DNA of 14,422 bases from JAWVZS01 sp964507825 (GCA_964507825.1 CAZDQM010000055.1:1-14422); one strand, 5' to 3'. Positions 6,715 to 14,172 are shown, counted from the stretch's first letter. Made by a program: numbers and translations. The notes: generated by a model not told the origin, from the letters alone.

Positions 6715-8728
6715 CTTGGTACCTCCGGCTATGTGATTCCTCAATCTCCGTGCATAGCTCGTCAAGCGCGTCATATACTGCACTGTGGAAGCGTGTCGGT
6801 ACGAGATCAGCTAGCTTTTCATAATACCTACTAAAATGCACGTCACCACGTTTTTTTGACAACAATCTATACAGCACATGTTCCGTAGCGCGACCATCTA
6901 GATCGACTCTGAACTCCCTAGCATGCGATACGTGCTCCTTATGCAGCTGTGAGTATCGTAGGGGCCTGATACCTCCATTCAGTGCTATATCTAAAGTGAT
7001 CGGATGCATCCCGGGATACACGGCCATGATATCATCTCGTACCATGTGGAAAAACCGCTCATCTGTGGTGCAGACGTCAAGGCCGCACCCGATGATCTGC
7101 GAGGCAGTTAGCACCCCATGGTTGGTATTGTACAGGTATCCTGATATCCTGTCATAGTATTCTTCTAGCGTAGTGCCTCGATTGCCTGCCTTTTTTGCCC
7201 GGCAGATTTTCATACTACTTCCCTCCTTGGCGTACCTGAATTTCTGATACAGTCTATCAAAGTCACGACCTGCCATTATTACTTCATCTCCAATGTCGTC
7301 TACAGGTACGGGCGTGTATTCCCCGTAATCCATCCTGTAGACGCGATACGTCTTGATACCCCTTGTGCCGTCTATGACTATCTTGTTTGTTTTGATATAG
7401 TCATCGAGGGTAGGGAATCCTAACGCCTTCATGCTGTCATAGTCTGCCTCAGGGACGCGCACTGCCACGGTGCTGTTGTCGTGGGATCTTGCGGCATTGA
7501 TCTTTCTTTTTACCAGCGATTTTGCAATCAAAGGCTTGTGACTTTTCCTTATATTCGCTATACGATTACTTCCAAAACAGTCGGTCACGTACACTGTATC
7601 CATAAACTGTTTTATCCTTGCCGTTACGCCGTCTCGTATGAATTTGGTGCCGGTTATATCATCAAGCAGACTAGATTCTGGATCCGAGACGTATTCATGA
7701 TGCGTCTCATATGTCATCTCTGATATCCTCAATGCAATCAATTCGTCGATCTCCACGCTCAATCTTTTGGAACTGTCTTCGGTGAATCTTTCACGATCCG
7801 GGGTTGGAACAAACCGGCCCTCGCTCTTCACATTGATTGCCATGGAGTACATGCAGTCATCAAAACTGCCATTGTACTCGAAGTTGATTGGCATTCCTGC
7901 AAGATGTGCCTCTACCCTAGGATATCCTCCACGTAAAAAGAGTGCCGCAATGCTTACTGAATCACTCTCAAAGGAGATGATGGGGCGGCCGCGGTGGCCG
8001 TTATACTCATTTACAGACTCTGCTAGCGTCATCCTCTTGCAGGTATGTGACACGGTTCCTTCAGAATCACTCCTGTACAGAATTGTATCGACACCGCTTA
8101 ACATGGCACATCTTCTGAGCATCTTGTCTAGCGCCGCGTAATCTATGCCTGGCTTGAGCGTGATCCTTATCTTGGTACCATATGAGTCCATCTTTGGTTC
8201 TGGCAGTATCTGGAATCCCAGTCCGCCCTTTCCCATTACTGCGTACCTGTCGCCGTTTCTAGCATATGTTTCGACTATTACTATATCTGATAGGCACGTA
8301 TATGAGGCAAACCCCATCCCGAACTGTCCTGGCATGCTACGATCAAAGTTGTTCGATCTACCGAGCACGGACAGGACTTGTATAAACACATCCTGTTCGA
8401 TGCCAAGCGAGTCGATTCCGTGTATTGTCAGGCCGCGGTTGGGCTCATCAAATGTGACCTCTATTCTCGGTGTTGCGCCATGTCGTTTTTTGGCAAGCAG
8501 ACACGCCCGCCTCTCGTTTGCGTATAGCTCACGCAGTCCGGAGGCTGGATCGCTGTATAGATCATGGGAGATTCTTTGTATAATGACATCCTGTTCTAGT
8601 TGCACATTGATGAGGCCGCCTTTGCCTACTGCCTCGGCTAACTTGCCTGCATATGATGTATCGGCGCCCTCTATGATGCAGGGGGACTCGCCCCTGATTT
8701 TTGGCTTTGATATCTTTACCATGTCCAT
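6701..8728 (-). CDS. GHKL (HSP90/RIIA-like) ATPase
   Basis: A 675-aa protein from ATG 8728, which overlaps the previous stop as TAATG; a longer reading to 8776 lies inside the preceding gene. The N-terminal Bergerat-fold ATPase shows motif N as Glu67-x3-Asn71 (LRELYANE), a D-x2-G motif at Asp106-Gly109 (HGIDSLGI), the lid motif GQFGMGF (134-140) and GTKIRITL from 184. Layout resembles phage T4 RIIA more than chaperone HSP90: DLYSDPASGLRELYAN (compare LYTNKIRAVVRELITN), then GQFGMGFAS...YARNGDRYAV, then FVPTPDRERFTEDSSKR, like the TPSRE.L.y motif of the second domain. RIIA is about 725 aa. The C-terminal half (about 370-675) I do not recognise. Proteins of this type are common in viruses and proviruses. 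ATP binding is well supported; the biological role is unknown. Confidence 0.82.
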   Translation of the reverse strand: MDMVKISKPKIRGESPCIIEGADTSYAGKLAEAVGKGGLINVQLEQDVIIQRISHDLYSDPASGLRELYANERRACLLAKKRHGATPRIEVTFDEPNRGLTIHGIDSLGIEQDVFIQVLSVLGRSNNFDRSMPGQFGMGFASYTCLSDIVIVETYARNGDRYAVMGKGGLGFQILPEPKMDSYGTKIRITLKPGIDYAALDKMLRRCAMLSGVDTILYRSDSEGTVSHTCKRMTLAESVNEYNGHRGRPIISFESDSVSIAALFLRGGYPRVEAHLAGMPINFEYNGSFDDCMYSMAINVKSEGRFVPTPDRERFTEDSSKRLSVEIDELIALRISEMTYETHHEYVSDPESSLLDDITGTKFIRDGVTARIKQFMDTVYVTDCFGSNRIANIRKSHKPLIAKSLVKRKINAARSHDNSTVAVRVPEADYDSMKALGFPTLDDYIKTNKIVIDGTRGIKTYRVYRMDYGEYTPVPVDDIGDEVIMAGRDFDRLYQKFRYAKEGSSMKICRAKKAGNRGTTLEEYYDRISGYLYNTNHGVLTASQIIGCGLDVCTTDERFFHMVRDDIMAVYPGMHPITLDIALNGGIRPLRYSQLHKEHVSHAREFRVDLDGRATEHVLYRLLSKKRGDVHFSRYYEKLADLVPTRFHSAVYDALDELCTEIEESHSRRYQDGGK

Positions 8729-9000
8729 TATACGTGTCTTGATGCCTGGCCACCAGCTACTGCCGGAATTCCACACAATTGTTGTGATGTGTCTAGAACT
8801 AGACTGGTGCCTTTGGGAACCATCTCATTTCTGGATACCAGAAATACCCTGTTATCATACTTGACGAATATTCCGGCTATCTGTTTTAGCAGATTCGCCT
8901 GTGATTCGGGCACAAGGCTTGACGCCGATATCATTTTTTTGGATCTTGGCAGCGATTCTGCCGTCTCGTATCTTCCTGTATACTTTGTAACTTGATTCAA
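8728..9000 (-). CDS. Small duplicated protein, copy A
   Basis: A 90-aa protein starting at TTG 9000. The start is fixed by a strong AGGAGGG site (9008-9015), by a 4-base overlap (TTGA) with the preceding stop, and by the identical start in the paralogue at 11467. Its first 84 residues match that paralogue at about 63 positions (75%). Shared blocks are MNQVTKYTGRYETAESLP, then ASSLVP, SQAN, IAGIFV, RVFLVSRN, SLVLD, SQQ, CGIP. The core looks like a small beta-rich domain; I know no family for it. The copy here is short, ending a few residues after the core and handing over to the GHKL ATPase through a TAATG junction. It may be a partner of whatever lies downstream, since each copy precedes a different large gene. 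Confidence 0.8.
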   Translation of the reverse strand: MNQVTKYTGRYETAESLPRSKKMISASSLVPESQANLLKQIAGIFVKYDNRVFLVSRNEMVPKGTSLVLDTSQQLCGIPAVAGGQASRHV

Positions 9001-9013
9001 TCTTCAACCCTCC
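8954..9013 (-). repeat. 60-bp identical block, copy A
   Basis: These 60 bases, from the ribosome-binding site through codon 15 of copy A, are identical to 11421-11480. The rest of the two genes has diverged to roughly 70% at DNA level by eye. Confidence 0.9.
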
Positions 9014-9359
9014 TTTGGTTGTATTGTGGTGACGGGTGCGTATGCGACCCGTTCAAATGGCCGTGCTGTGTTCGCAATGGCTCCGAATTCTTCTTCACTT
9101 GGTCCTTGATTTTCGTTGGGACCTGAACCATTCCTAGACAACCGCGGTTTTTAACGCCCATGCACTTGGTATGTCCTGCATCGTATCTGCTGTAACTGGC
9201 TATGCCATGTGTGGGCGTGTCTTTTACGTTTGTTTGCCATGGCCATGTTCTTGCTATACTGGATGCCACTAGGCCGTAGCTGATGAACATGTTGGCGTCT
9301 TTGTCATGCCTCTGGTGCAAAATTTCTGAATGGGTGGGTGAATCGATCATCTGATTCAC
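8997..9359 (-). CDS. Hypothetical 120-aa His-rich protein
   Basis: Starts at GTG 9359, overlapping the ArdC-like stop by GTGA, and ends at 8997, overlapping the next TTG start by TTGA. Coupling on both sides is the main reason to call it. It is rich in His, Thr and Gln and has no clear domain. Visible pieces are FISYGLVASSIARTWPWQTN, then AGHTKCMGVKNRGCLG (two Cys with a His), and a polar tail RTQHGHLNGSHTH. No signal peptide or membrane helix. An alternative start is the ATG three codons in. Its last residues (RRVED) match those of a frame upstream of the second small-protein copy (TWRVED), which partly reflects the shared ribosome-binding site. Confidence 0.6.
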   Translation of the reverse strand: MNQMIDSPTHSEILHQRHDKDANMFISYGLVASSIARTWPWQTNVKDTPTHGIASYSRYDAGHTKCMGVKNRGCLGMVQVPTKIKDQVKKNSEPLRTQHGHLNGSHTHPSPQYNQRRVED

Positions 9360-10171
9360 TCTGACTGTCTAAGCTGGTGCCGACACTGAGTCCTTACTGC
9401 ATCGGCTAGTATGAGGTTTATTGCCTCATCCACCCTGCCGAGAACCGCCATGCACTCACGTCCTATCTTCTCGGATGAATCGGTGTCTGCATAGTGTGAT
9501 ATGTACTTCCACGTGTACTTGGTGATTACCTTGCCTTTATCCACGTTGTACATCCTAGCAAGTATGCATGCACCAAGCTGCGCTACTATCTCCTGGACCT
9601 TGTTCTGGCCGCTCTTTATCCCATTATTCTTAAAGTCGTAAAAATGAACAAGTTCATGCAGAAACGTATCTGGAGAGTCCGTGGACAAGACGATGTGTTT
9701 TCCATCATGGGTTATGCTACCGTATTCACCAAACGTGCTGTTGGCATATCTGACATTTATCCCGTTTAGTTCTGCTAGTTCGAACAGCGGGGGGAGCTCC
9801 CTTGGCTTGTAGCTTTCAAGTGCGGCCCCGTACGTGTCCTCGTATCGGAACACGGGAATCGCGCGGAATCCAACTAGGATCTTCCGGTCTGGATCTTCTG
9901 GATCATCGGCATTTACGAGTCTTGGTCCAAGTATGTACGTGGCCTTGCTTCCGCTTTTTATGTTTCTGCCGACATTCTTCCATTGCCTGAACCCTCGCGC
10001 ATCAGCGGTACCTGATATCATCATGACAAGCCTGTTTCCAAGCGACCATGATGATGAGGGAACCTCAGGAGCCGTGATGTATGTCTTGGCCGCTATATCT
10101 GGAAATGACTCCCTGGAAAAGAGGCCTACCAACTCCATCATTACCTTCCTTGCATTTGTGGTACTAGTCAT
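9356..10171 (-). CDS. ArdC-like ssDNA-binding / zinc metallopeptidase protein
   Basis: A 271-aa protein from ATG 10171. The N-terminal part (about 5-110) carries SLGNRLVMMISGTADARGF, then RQWKNVGRNIKSGSKATYIL, which resembles the ssDNA-binding domain of plasmid anti-restriction protein ArdC (DUF1738-type). The C-terminal part is a zincin-like peptidase: HELVH at 172-176 supplies two His ligands and the catalytic Glu, and Glu194 in KVQEIVAQLGACIL is the likely third ligand, the same spacing and context as the ArdC motif EELVAELGAAFL. ArdC-type proteins are carried by conjugative plasmids and mobile elements, where they protect incoming DNA from restriction. As first large gene of the operon, its presence supports a mobile origin. 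Anti-restriction activity is inferred, not shown. The peptidase could alternatively act on a host protein. Confidence 0.78.
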   Translation of the reverse strand: MTSTTNARKVMMELVGLFSRESFPDIAAKTYITAPEVPSSSWSLGNRLVMMISGTADARGFRQWKNVGRNIKSGSKATYILGPRLVNADDPEDPDRKILVGFRAIPVFRYEDTYGAALESYKPRELPPLFELAELNGINVRYANSTFGEYGSITHDGKHIVLSTDSPDTFLHELVHFYDFKNNGIKSGQNKVQEIVAQLGACILARMYNVDKGKVITKYTWKYISHYADTDSSEKIGRECMAVLGRVDEAINLILADAVRTQCRHQLRQSE

Positions 10172-10202
10172 GATTATACACTCTTTTTTTCAACGGCGCG
10201 CA

Positions 10203-10212
10203 AGATTATAGC
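10203..10212 (-). promoter_or_regulatory. Possible TATA box of the ArdC/GHKL operon
   Basis: CTATAATCTT on the minus strand lies about 35-40 bases upstream of ATG 10171. This would allow a short leader with the AAAGAG site before the start. The same bases form the stop of the 40-aa frame. Confidence 0.35.
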
Positions 10213-10328
10213 AGACTGATGTTACCACACCTATTGCAATCTTCAATTAGATGGTCATGAATTGTTGGACTCGTCATGCTTGGATTTGAGACTGTTTTGA
10301 AGGCGATATTTACAGGATTTTTCATCAT
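10206..10328 (-). CDS. Possible 40-aa CxxC micro-protein
   Basis: The frame opens with MMKNPVNIAFKTV and ends HDHLIEDCNRCGNISLL. The C-x2-C preceded by H-x-H could bind zinc. It ends 34 bases before the ArdC-like start, so it could lead that operon. The ribosome-binding site is weak (GAGA), and the call rests on composition and position only. Confidence 0.35.
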   Translation of the reverse strand: MMKNPVNIAFKTVSNPSMTSPTIHDHLIEDCNRCGNISLL

Positions 10329-10439
10329 ATTCTCAAAACACGCTGCTGTCATGCACCATGGTTGCGGCCGGCACACTCTTCACGTATTTACTCTGTTTTA
10401 TCATTGGATGTACTCGATGGTAATTTTGCTCGATGATGT

Positions 10440-11096
10440 TCAAGATTTCTTCTCCATTCCAAGGTGTCTTTTGCATTGTTCGGTCAGTTGGTTTGTGAAC
10501 ACTGAATCATCCATGTTTGGATTCAGTAGAAAGTTGATCTTCGACATGATGGTCATTGTAACTGGGTTTATGACCACATCCCCGATTCCGTCCACGCTCA
10601 TGTGTTTTTCCTTTTCTGTGCCGATGGCCACAAGGCACAGATGTCTCCAACTATTGTTTTCTATACAATGCGCCACGCCATGATTGTTTACCATGAATAC
10701 GCCGTCAACGGCATAGCCATCCTTGATGCGCGATACGCGTCCAGGATACTGGAACACAATCATGTCTATGACTTTTCTTTGAGCAACGGTCTCAAACCAC
10801 CCGCTGAACAGCTTTGCATACGCCTTGACATCCTTGTTCAAAATGCATGTTGCAATGCCATCCCCATCGGATATTTGTATCTGTCTGGACTCATACCAGC
10901 AGTTGAACACGCCTTGATTGTATGTCTCCTTGACTGTGGCTCCGTTTGAGCCCCAGTCGTAGAATATACGGTTGCCATTGTAGTGCCGTATTCGAAGTAT
11001 GTGGTATTCGGATCTTGGAATTGTGGATACGCCGTTTCGATCCTGTATTATCAACAGATCTTGGCGCTCCTCTAACAAGATGGTTTCCGGATTCAT
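10440..11096 (-). CDS. Hypothetical 218-aa protein following small-protein copy B
   Basis: Starts at ATG 11096, which overlaps the preceding stop as ATGA. It is soluble and beta-rich with many aromatic residues: HILRIRHYNGNRIFYDWGS, then GVFNCWYESRQIQI, then LFSGWFETVAQRKVIDMIVF, then HGVAHCIENNSWRHLCLVAI. No motif I recognise, no signal peptide and no membrane helix. It occupies the position that the GHKL ATPase takes after copy A, suggesting the small protein works with different partners. About 110 bases downstream of its stop show nothing notable. Confidence 0.75.
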   Translation of the reverse strand: MNPETILLEERQDLLIIQDRNGVSTIPRSEYHILRIRHYNGNRIFYDWGSNGATVKETYNQGVFNCWYESRQIQISDGDGIATCILNKDVKAYAKLFSGWFETVAQRKVIDMIVFQYPGRVSRIKDGYAVDGVFMVNNHGVAHCIENNSWRHLCLVAIGTEKEKHMSVDGIGDVVINPVTMTIMSKINFLLNPNMDDSVFTNQLTEQCKRHLGMEKKS

Positions 11097-11467
11097 GCCT
11101 TTGAACGTGTGAAATGATCCGTTTCATGATTTCGTACTTTACATGATACTTGACACTGTTTTTGACAGGTTGCTAGTGCATCCTGTCGTACATACCGACT
11201 CTGATCTGATATTTCACCTCCTGCCACGACGGGAATACCGCAGATCTGCTGTGATGAATCTAGAACCAGACTAGAGTCTTCAGGTATCATTTGATTGCGA
11301 GATACTAGAAACACTCTGTCATTGTACCGAACAAAGATTCCTGCAATGTGATTCATAATATTTGCTTGCGATTTTGGCACAAGACTTGATGCCCTTACCT
11401 GTTTTATTGATTTTGGCAGTGATTCTGCCGTCTCGTATCTTCCTGTATACTTTGTAACTTGATTCAA
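11093..11467 (-). CDS. Small duplicated protein, copy B
   Basis: A 124-aa protein starting at TTG 11467 with a GGAGGG site at 11475-11480; start and leader are identical to copy A. The N-terminal 84 residues are the shared core. Copy B then carries an extra, Cys/Gln-rich tail of about 35 residues (RQDALATCQKQCQVSCK...) absent in copy A. Three Cys in that tail could bind metal or form disulfides. The function is unknown. It is translationally coupled to the 218-aa gene through ATGA. Confidence 0.8.
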   Translation of the reverse strand: MNQVTKYTGRYETAESLPKSIKQVRASSLVPKSQANIMNHIAGIFVRYNDRVFLVSRNQMIPEDSSLVLDSSQQICGIPVVAGGEISDQSRYVRQDALATCQKQCQVSCKVRNHETDHFTRSKA

Positions 11468-11480
11468 TCTTCAACCCTCC
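11421..11480 (-). repeat. 60-bp identical block, copy B
   Basis: Identical over all 60 bases to 8954-9013, covering the Shine-Dalgarno site, the TTG start and 15 codons. Confidence 0.9.
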
Positions 11481-11604
11481 ATGTGGTTTTTCTGTATTTG
11501 TTTGGCCATGACACTAGCGGTGAGCATAGTTCAATGAAGTACGCGATGCCACTTGCACCAAATCCATGGGAATCCTTTATGGATATCGGTGTAACTTTGT
11601 ACAA
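11464..11604 (-). CDS. Possible 46-aa protein coupled to copy B
   Basis: The frame from TTG 11604 reads YKVTPISIKDSHGFGASG, then IAYFIELCSPLVSWPNKY, ending TTWRVED, with its stop overlapping the copy B start as TTGA, just as at copy A. Composition is protein-like, but the start has no ribosome-binding site. By DNA alignment, the frame matching the 120-aa gene at locus A is a different one, so this may be a remnant region rather than a gene. Confidence 0.3.
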   Translation of the reverse strand: MYKVTPISIKDSHGFGASGIAYFIELCSPLVSWPNKYRKTTWRVED

Positions 11605-11738
11605 TCTGACTCATCGTCGTGTCTTGCCACAATCATATTTTGCACAGTAGGCATGTATCTGCATGCCATACTGTTCATGTCAACATCGTTACAACATGTT
11701 GTCTCGACATTGTTCATGCCTATGTTTTTTGGATCCAT
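11577..11738 (-). CDS. Possible 53-aa Cys/Met-rich protein
   Basis: From ATG 11738 the frame reads MDPKNIGMNNVETTCCNDVD, then MNSMACRYMPTVQNMIVARH, ending KLHRYP. AAAGAG upstream is a weak ribosome-binding site. It could be the first gene of the copy B operon. Alternatively it is a decayed relative of the 120-aa gene: RHDD here against RHDK there, with later VAS and QTN matches in the same frame beyond its stop. Confidence 0.3.
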   Translation of the reverse strand: MDPKNIGMNNVETTCCNDVDMNSMACRYMPTVQNMIVARHDDESDCTKLHRYP

Positions 11739-12054
11739 TTTTTAGCTCTTTTTGCTAATGTGCATGCGTTTGACTAACACCAGTCCAACCTCCGGCCATG
11801 CGGTGGTATTAAACATGCATTTGCATATTGCTGTGGTTGTAGCCCTTATTCGGTGCCGTTTCAAAACTGCCAGCGCACAAGGGATCTTGTATTCATGGCA
11901 TGAATGTATGATTCCCAGACATTCCTAGTTGGGAATGTTTCGACCCCTCCCTTTTTTCAGGATGGGAAAGGTCAACCAGCAGTGCCAGCGTCCGCTTCAT
12001 GCACAATGGCTATGGCGGACTCATCAGTGGGATTTTCCATATGATGCGAGGTAG
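11739..12054. other. Non-coding stretch with palindromes
   Basis: No convincing gene. A 22-aa frame (MENPTDESAIAIVHEADAG, minus strand, 11972-12040) starts 15 bases after the previous stop but lacks a ribosome-binding site. The plus strand has three T-runs (11725-11756), which are A-runs for the local minus-strand transcripts. Palindromes are listed separately. Confidence 0.5.
11891..11936. repeat. Two adjacent palindromes
   Basis: ATTCATGGCATGAAT (11891-11905) is a perfect 7-bp inverted repeat around one base. ATTCCCA (11911-11917) pairs with TGGGAAT (11930-11936) across 12 bases. They lie between the third and second operons, so they may be operator or terminator structures. Confidence 0.45.
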
Positions 12055-12405
12055 TTATGCCTTACATGCCTGCTCATGAAAAGATCTTATGGCGGCGTTT
12101 GCATCGGACGTACACCATCGTTTAATCTTGCCCATGTTTCCAATCCTTGCGTGGTACAGTATTCCTATCATGTCGTCCCTGCCAGCTGCCGCAAGTGCGT
12201 TGAATACGGTCACCATGACGCGTGGGTTGGTCTTTGTATCGTGCATGGTCTGTGATCTGAGAACCAACTTGGAGTCATCTGCAAGCATGTAAAATGCGCC
12301 CTCCCAGTTGGGTCCGCAGCTTTTGAAGAATTTTTGTGCCACGCCGACATTGCCGGATTCTAGCAAGGCCTCTATGATCTCTGCTGCCTTGGACGCGCTC
12401 AGCAA
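12055..12405 (-). CDS. Hypothetical 116-aa helical protein
   Basis: Starts at TTG 12405, overlapping the preceding stop by 7 bases (TTGCTGA), so it is coupled to the zinc-repeat gene. The first ATG lies well inside and would remove conserved-looking helices. Predicted mostly helical: ASKAAEIIEALLESGNVGVA, then RVMVTVFNALAAAGRDDMIG, then ANAAIRSFHEQACKA. The two halves, each with an ALLESG/ALAAAG-like turn, hint at helical-repeat (TPR/HEAT-like) packing, but I recognise no family. Confidence 0.65.
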   Translation of the reverse strand: MLSASKAAEIIEALLESGNVGVAQKFFKSCGPNWEGAFYMLADDSKLVLRSQTMHDTKTNPRVMVTVFNALAAAGRDDMIGILYHARIGNMGKIKRWCTSDANAAIRSFHEQACKA

Positions 12406-14090
12406 GGAATAGTGGACCGGCTGAGCGTTCTAGCTATGCCAAGCTCTATTGGAACATAGCCTCCATTATGACCATAGTCTTCAAGACATGTCTCCGCGGT
12501 TCTTATGAAATCTGCAAGCCGTGTGGAATCGATGTTCCTGAGCATGTTCATGGTGGACTCTATGTCTGCATCTGACGGTTCATCATATGCGCACCTGTTG
12601 CAATATGATTCCTTGCCGTCATGCACATGCCATTGTTCTACTAGATTTCTTGCCTCAGATATTGCACGATCAGTATGGTGGTTGCCATGGACGCATTTGG
12701 TCGAATTGGAGGCATTCAGGATTGTCCTTGCAATTTTTAGCTCTATTGGTTCACGAGTCACCTGGGATGGCCAGTTTGTGACGGCAGATTCTATATCCTT
12801 TGCAAGCCTTGTAAGATTTTCAGGACTCATGCCTCGGAACATGTTGGATGTTGCCTTTAGATCATCATTGTGATCCTCATATGCACACTCGTTGCATCTG
12901 TGTGCACCATCCTCATGTTGGTGCCATGTGTTGGCAATCTTTTTTCCTGCCTCCACAAGATTTCTTGTGGCGGGGCTGAGTTTATGGCCGTTTTGCAAAT
13001 GTCTTATTTTGCCTATCTTTGTAGCGTCGAACCTGATCGAATCGTGGACATTTACGGCCTTTCTCTTGGAGGTGGTCCTTTTGACGGTCTTTTCGTCGAC
13101 TGCACCGAGGTCTCTAATGACCTCGATAACATTCTTGTTTGGCATGGGTTTTTTGATGGATCTCTGTGTGGTTGCTCGGGATCTTTTACCACCTGTGGTT
13201 AAAGCAAGATCGGATACCGTCCTGTCTGCATTGAATCCGTCGGGGATTACTTCTGTTTGCATTCCGTCGTGTTTCGGGACAGTTACACCGACATCATGGT
13301 CGGATGAATAGTCCGATATTGCACAATCTGTCTCGTCTGATATAATATCTGCAAACGCGTATGCAAATCCATCTGAAATATGTGCATTTGCAATCAGGTC
13401 ACAACCAGTTATCCGTTCTTCTTCAATCTTCACAATCCGTTCGTTTGCATCAAGGATGATTGAGCAGACATGTCTGGACTCTTCAAACCTGATTGGCAGC
13501 TCTGGAATCCGTGCCTTGCGGTGTTGTTTGTTTATGATCCTTTGATCATGACCCATCATGTCATCCATTGCAAACGCAATCTCTTCAGAGGGAATCATGA
13601 ACGTTGGAGCATGGTTTTTTCTAAAAAATCGGGGCAGGTATTCAGCCATGCTGTCTACTGAAGATTTGGCAGTCGCGGTTGACAGAACGTTGTGTCCGGG
13701 ATCAAGGAACACAAGCATGATATAATCATCTTTTTTTCCGTGGCCGAGGGCATATATGTTGCCGTCATCTTTTGAGCTTAGTTCATCTTGAACTGTCTCG
13801 TCAAACTTGTTTGCCTCGATAAAGCCATCTGGAAGGGTTTGCATCCCTTTAATTTCTGTCAGAATTGCTTCGCGTTTAGACATTGCAAGCTGTCTACCTG
13901 TTGTGACGAGTGTTATGTTGTTCTTAGAGTATATTGCAACGACATCTCCATCACACATAAACACCTCGCCTAATTGATGCACCGCGGAATTCAGTCCCAA
14001 TGTTTCACGTATTTTTTTGCATACGTATGGTATCGGGTAACTCTTTACTCCTACGGTGATTTTTCTGTTATTTTTGTTTTCTTTACTCAT
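12399..14090 (-). CDS. 563-aa protein with tandem zinc-binding repeats
   Basis: The start is ATG 14090 because of a strong AAAGGAGAT site just upstream; the 41 extra codons in frame overlap the promoter. Three regions are visible. Residues 1-250 form a mixed domain (ITVGVKSYPIPYVCKKI ... GEVFMCDGDVVAIYSKNNI) that I do not recognise. Residues about 275-365 are a basic linker (KRSRATTQRSIKK, KTVKRTTSKRK), likely disordered and possibly nucleic-acid binding. Residues 371-563 hold two copies of a 98-residue unit. Unit 1 has W389-H-x-H392 and C399-NE-C402-AY; unit 2 has W487-H-x-H490 and C497-NR-C500-AY. Each is followed by a helical stretch ending PIEL.IART. The H-x-H plus C-x2-C set suggests one zinc per unit. 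First gene of its operon; function unknown. Confidence 0.8.
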   Translation of the reverse strand: MSKENKNNRKITVGVKSYPIPYVCKKIRETLGLNSAVHQLGEVFMCDGDVVAIYSKNNITLVTTGRQLAMSKREAILTEIKGMQTLPDGFIEANKFDETVQDELSSKDDGNIYALGHGKKDDYIMLVFLDPGHNVLSTATAKSSVDSMAEYLPRFFRKNHAPTFMIPSEEIAFAMDDMMGHDQRIINKQHRKARIPELPIRFEESRHVCSIILDANERIVKIEEERITGCDLIANAHISDGFAYAFADIISDETDCAISDYSSDHDVGVTVPKHDGMQTEVIPDGFNADRTVSDLALTTGGKRSRATTQRSIKKPMPNKNVIEVIRDLGAVDEKTVKRTTSKRKAVNVHDSIRFDATKIGKIRHLQNGHKLSPATRNLVEAGKKIANTWHQHEDGAHRCNECAYEDHNDDLKATSNMFRGMSPENLTRLAKDIESAVTNWPSQVTREPIELKIARTILNASNSTKCVHGNHHTDRAISEARNLVEQWHVHDGKESYCNRCAYDEPSDADIESTMNMLRNIDSTRLADFIRTAETCLEDYGHNGGYVPIELGIARTLSRSTIPC

Positions 14091-14096
14091 GGAATC

Positions 14097-14105
14097 ATCT
14101 CCTTT
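14097..14105 (-). promoter_or_regulatory. Ribosome-binding site fixing the 14090 start
   Basis: Minus-strand AAAGGAGAT lies 6 bases before ATG 14090. It decides against the longer in-frame start at 14213. Confidence 0.75.
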
Positions 14106-14121
14106 TGATTTATGAGTCGTT

Positions 14122-14161
14122 GTACGGCTGATGCCGTACCGTGCGGTATTCTTTGCCGCAC
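14122..14161 (-). promoter_or_regulatory. Two tandem stem-loops in the leader of the zinc-repeat operon
   Basis: GTACGGC (14122-14128) pairs with GCCGTAC (14133-14139) across a 4-base loop. Then GTGCGG (14141-14146) pairs with CCGCAC (14156-14161) across 9 bases. They lie directly between the TATA-like box and the ribosome-binding site, so they could be an operator for a dimeric repressor or a leader RNA structure. Confidence 0.5.
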
Positions 14162-14172
14162 CAGAGTTACTT

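Noticed and set aside
8145..8864. 239-codon plus-strand frame antisense to the GHKL ATPase
   Set aside because: The minus strand carries the complete Bergerat motifs there; the plus frame has no ribosome-binding site and a shadow-like composition.
12870..13311. Two plus-strand frames antisense to the zinc-repeat gene
   Set aside because: The opposite strand encodes the 563-aa protein with internal repeats and a strong ribosome-binding site; the Cys-rich plus frames are its shadows.
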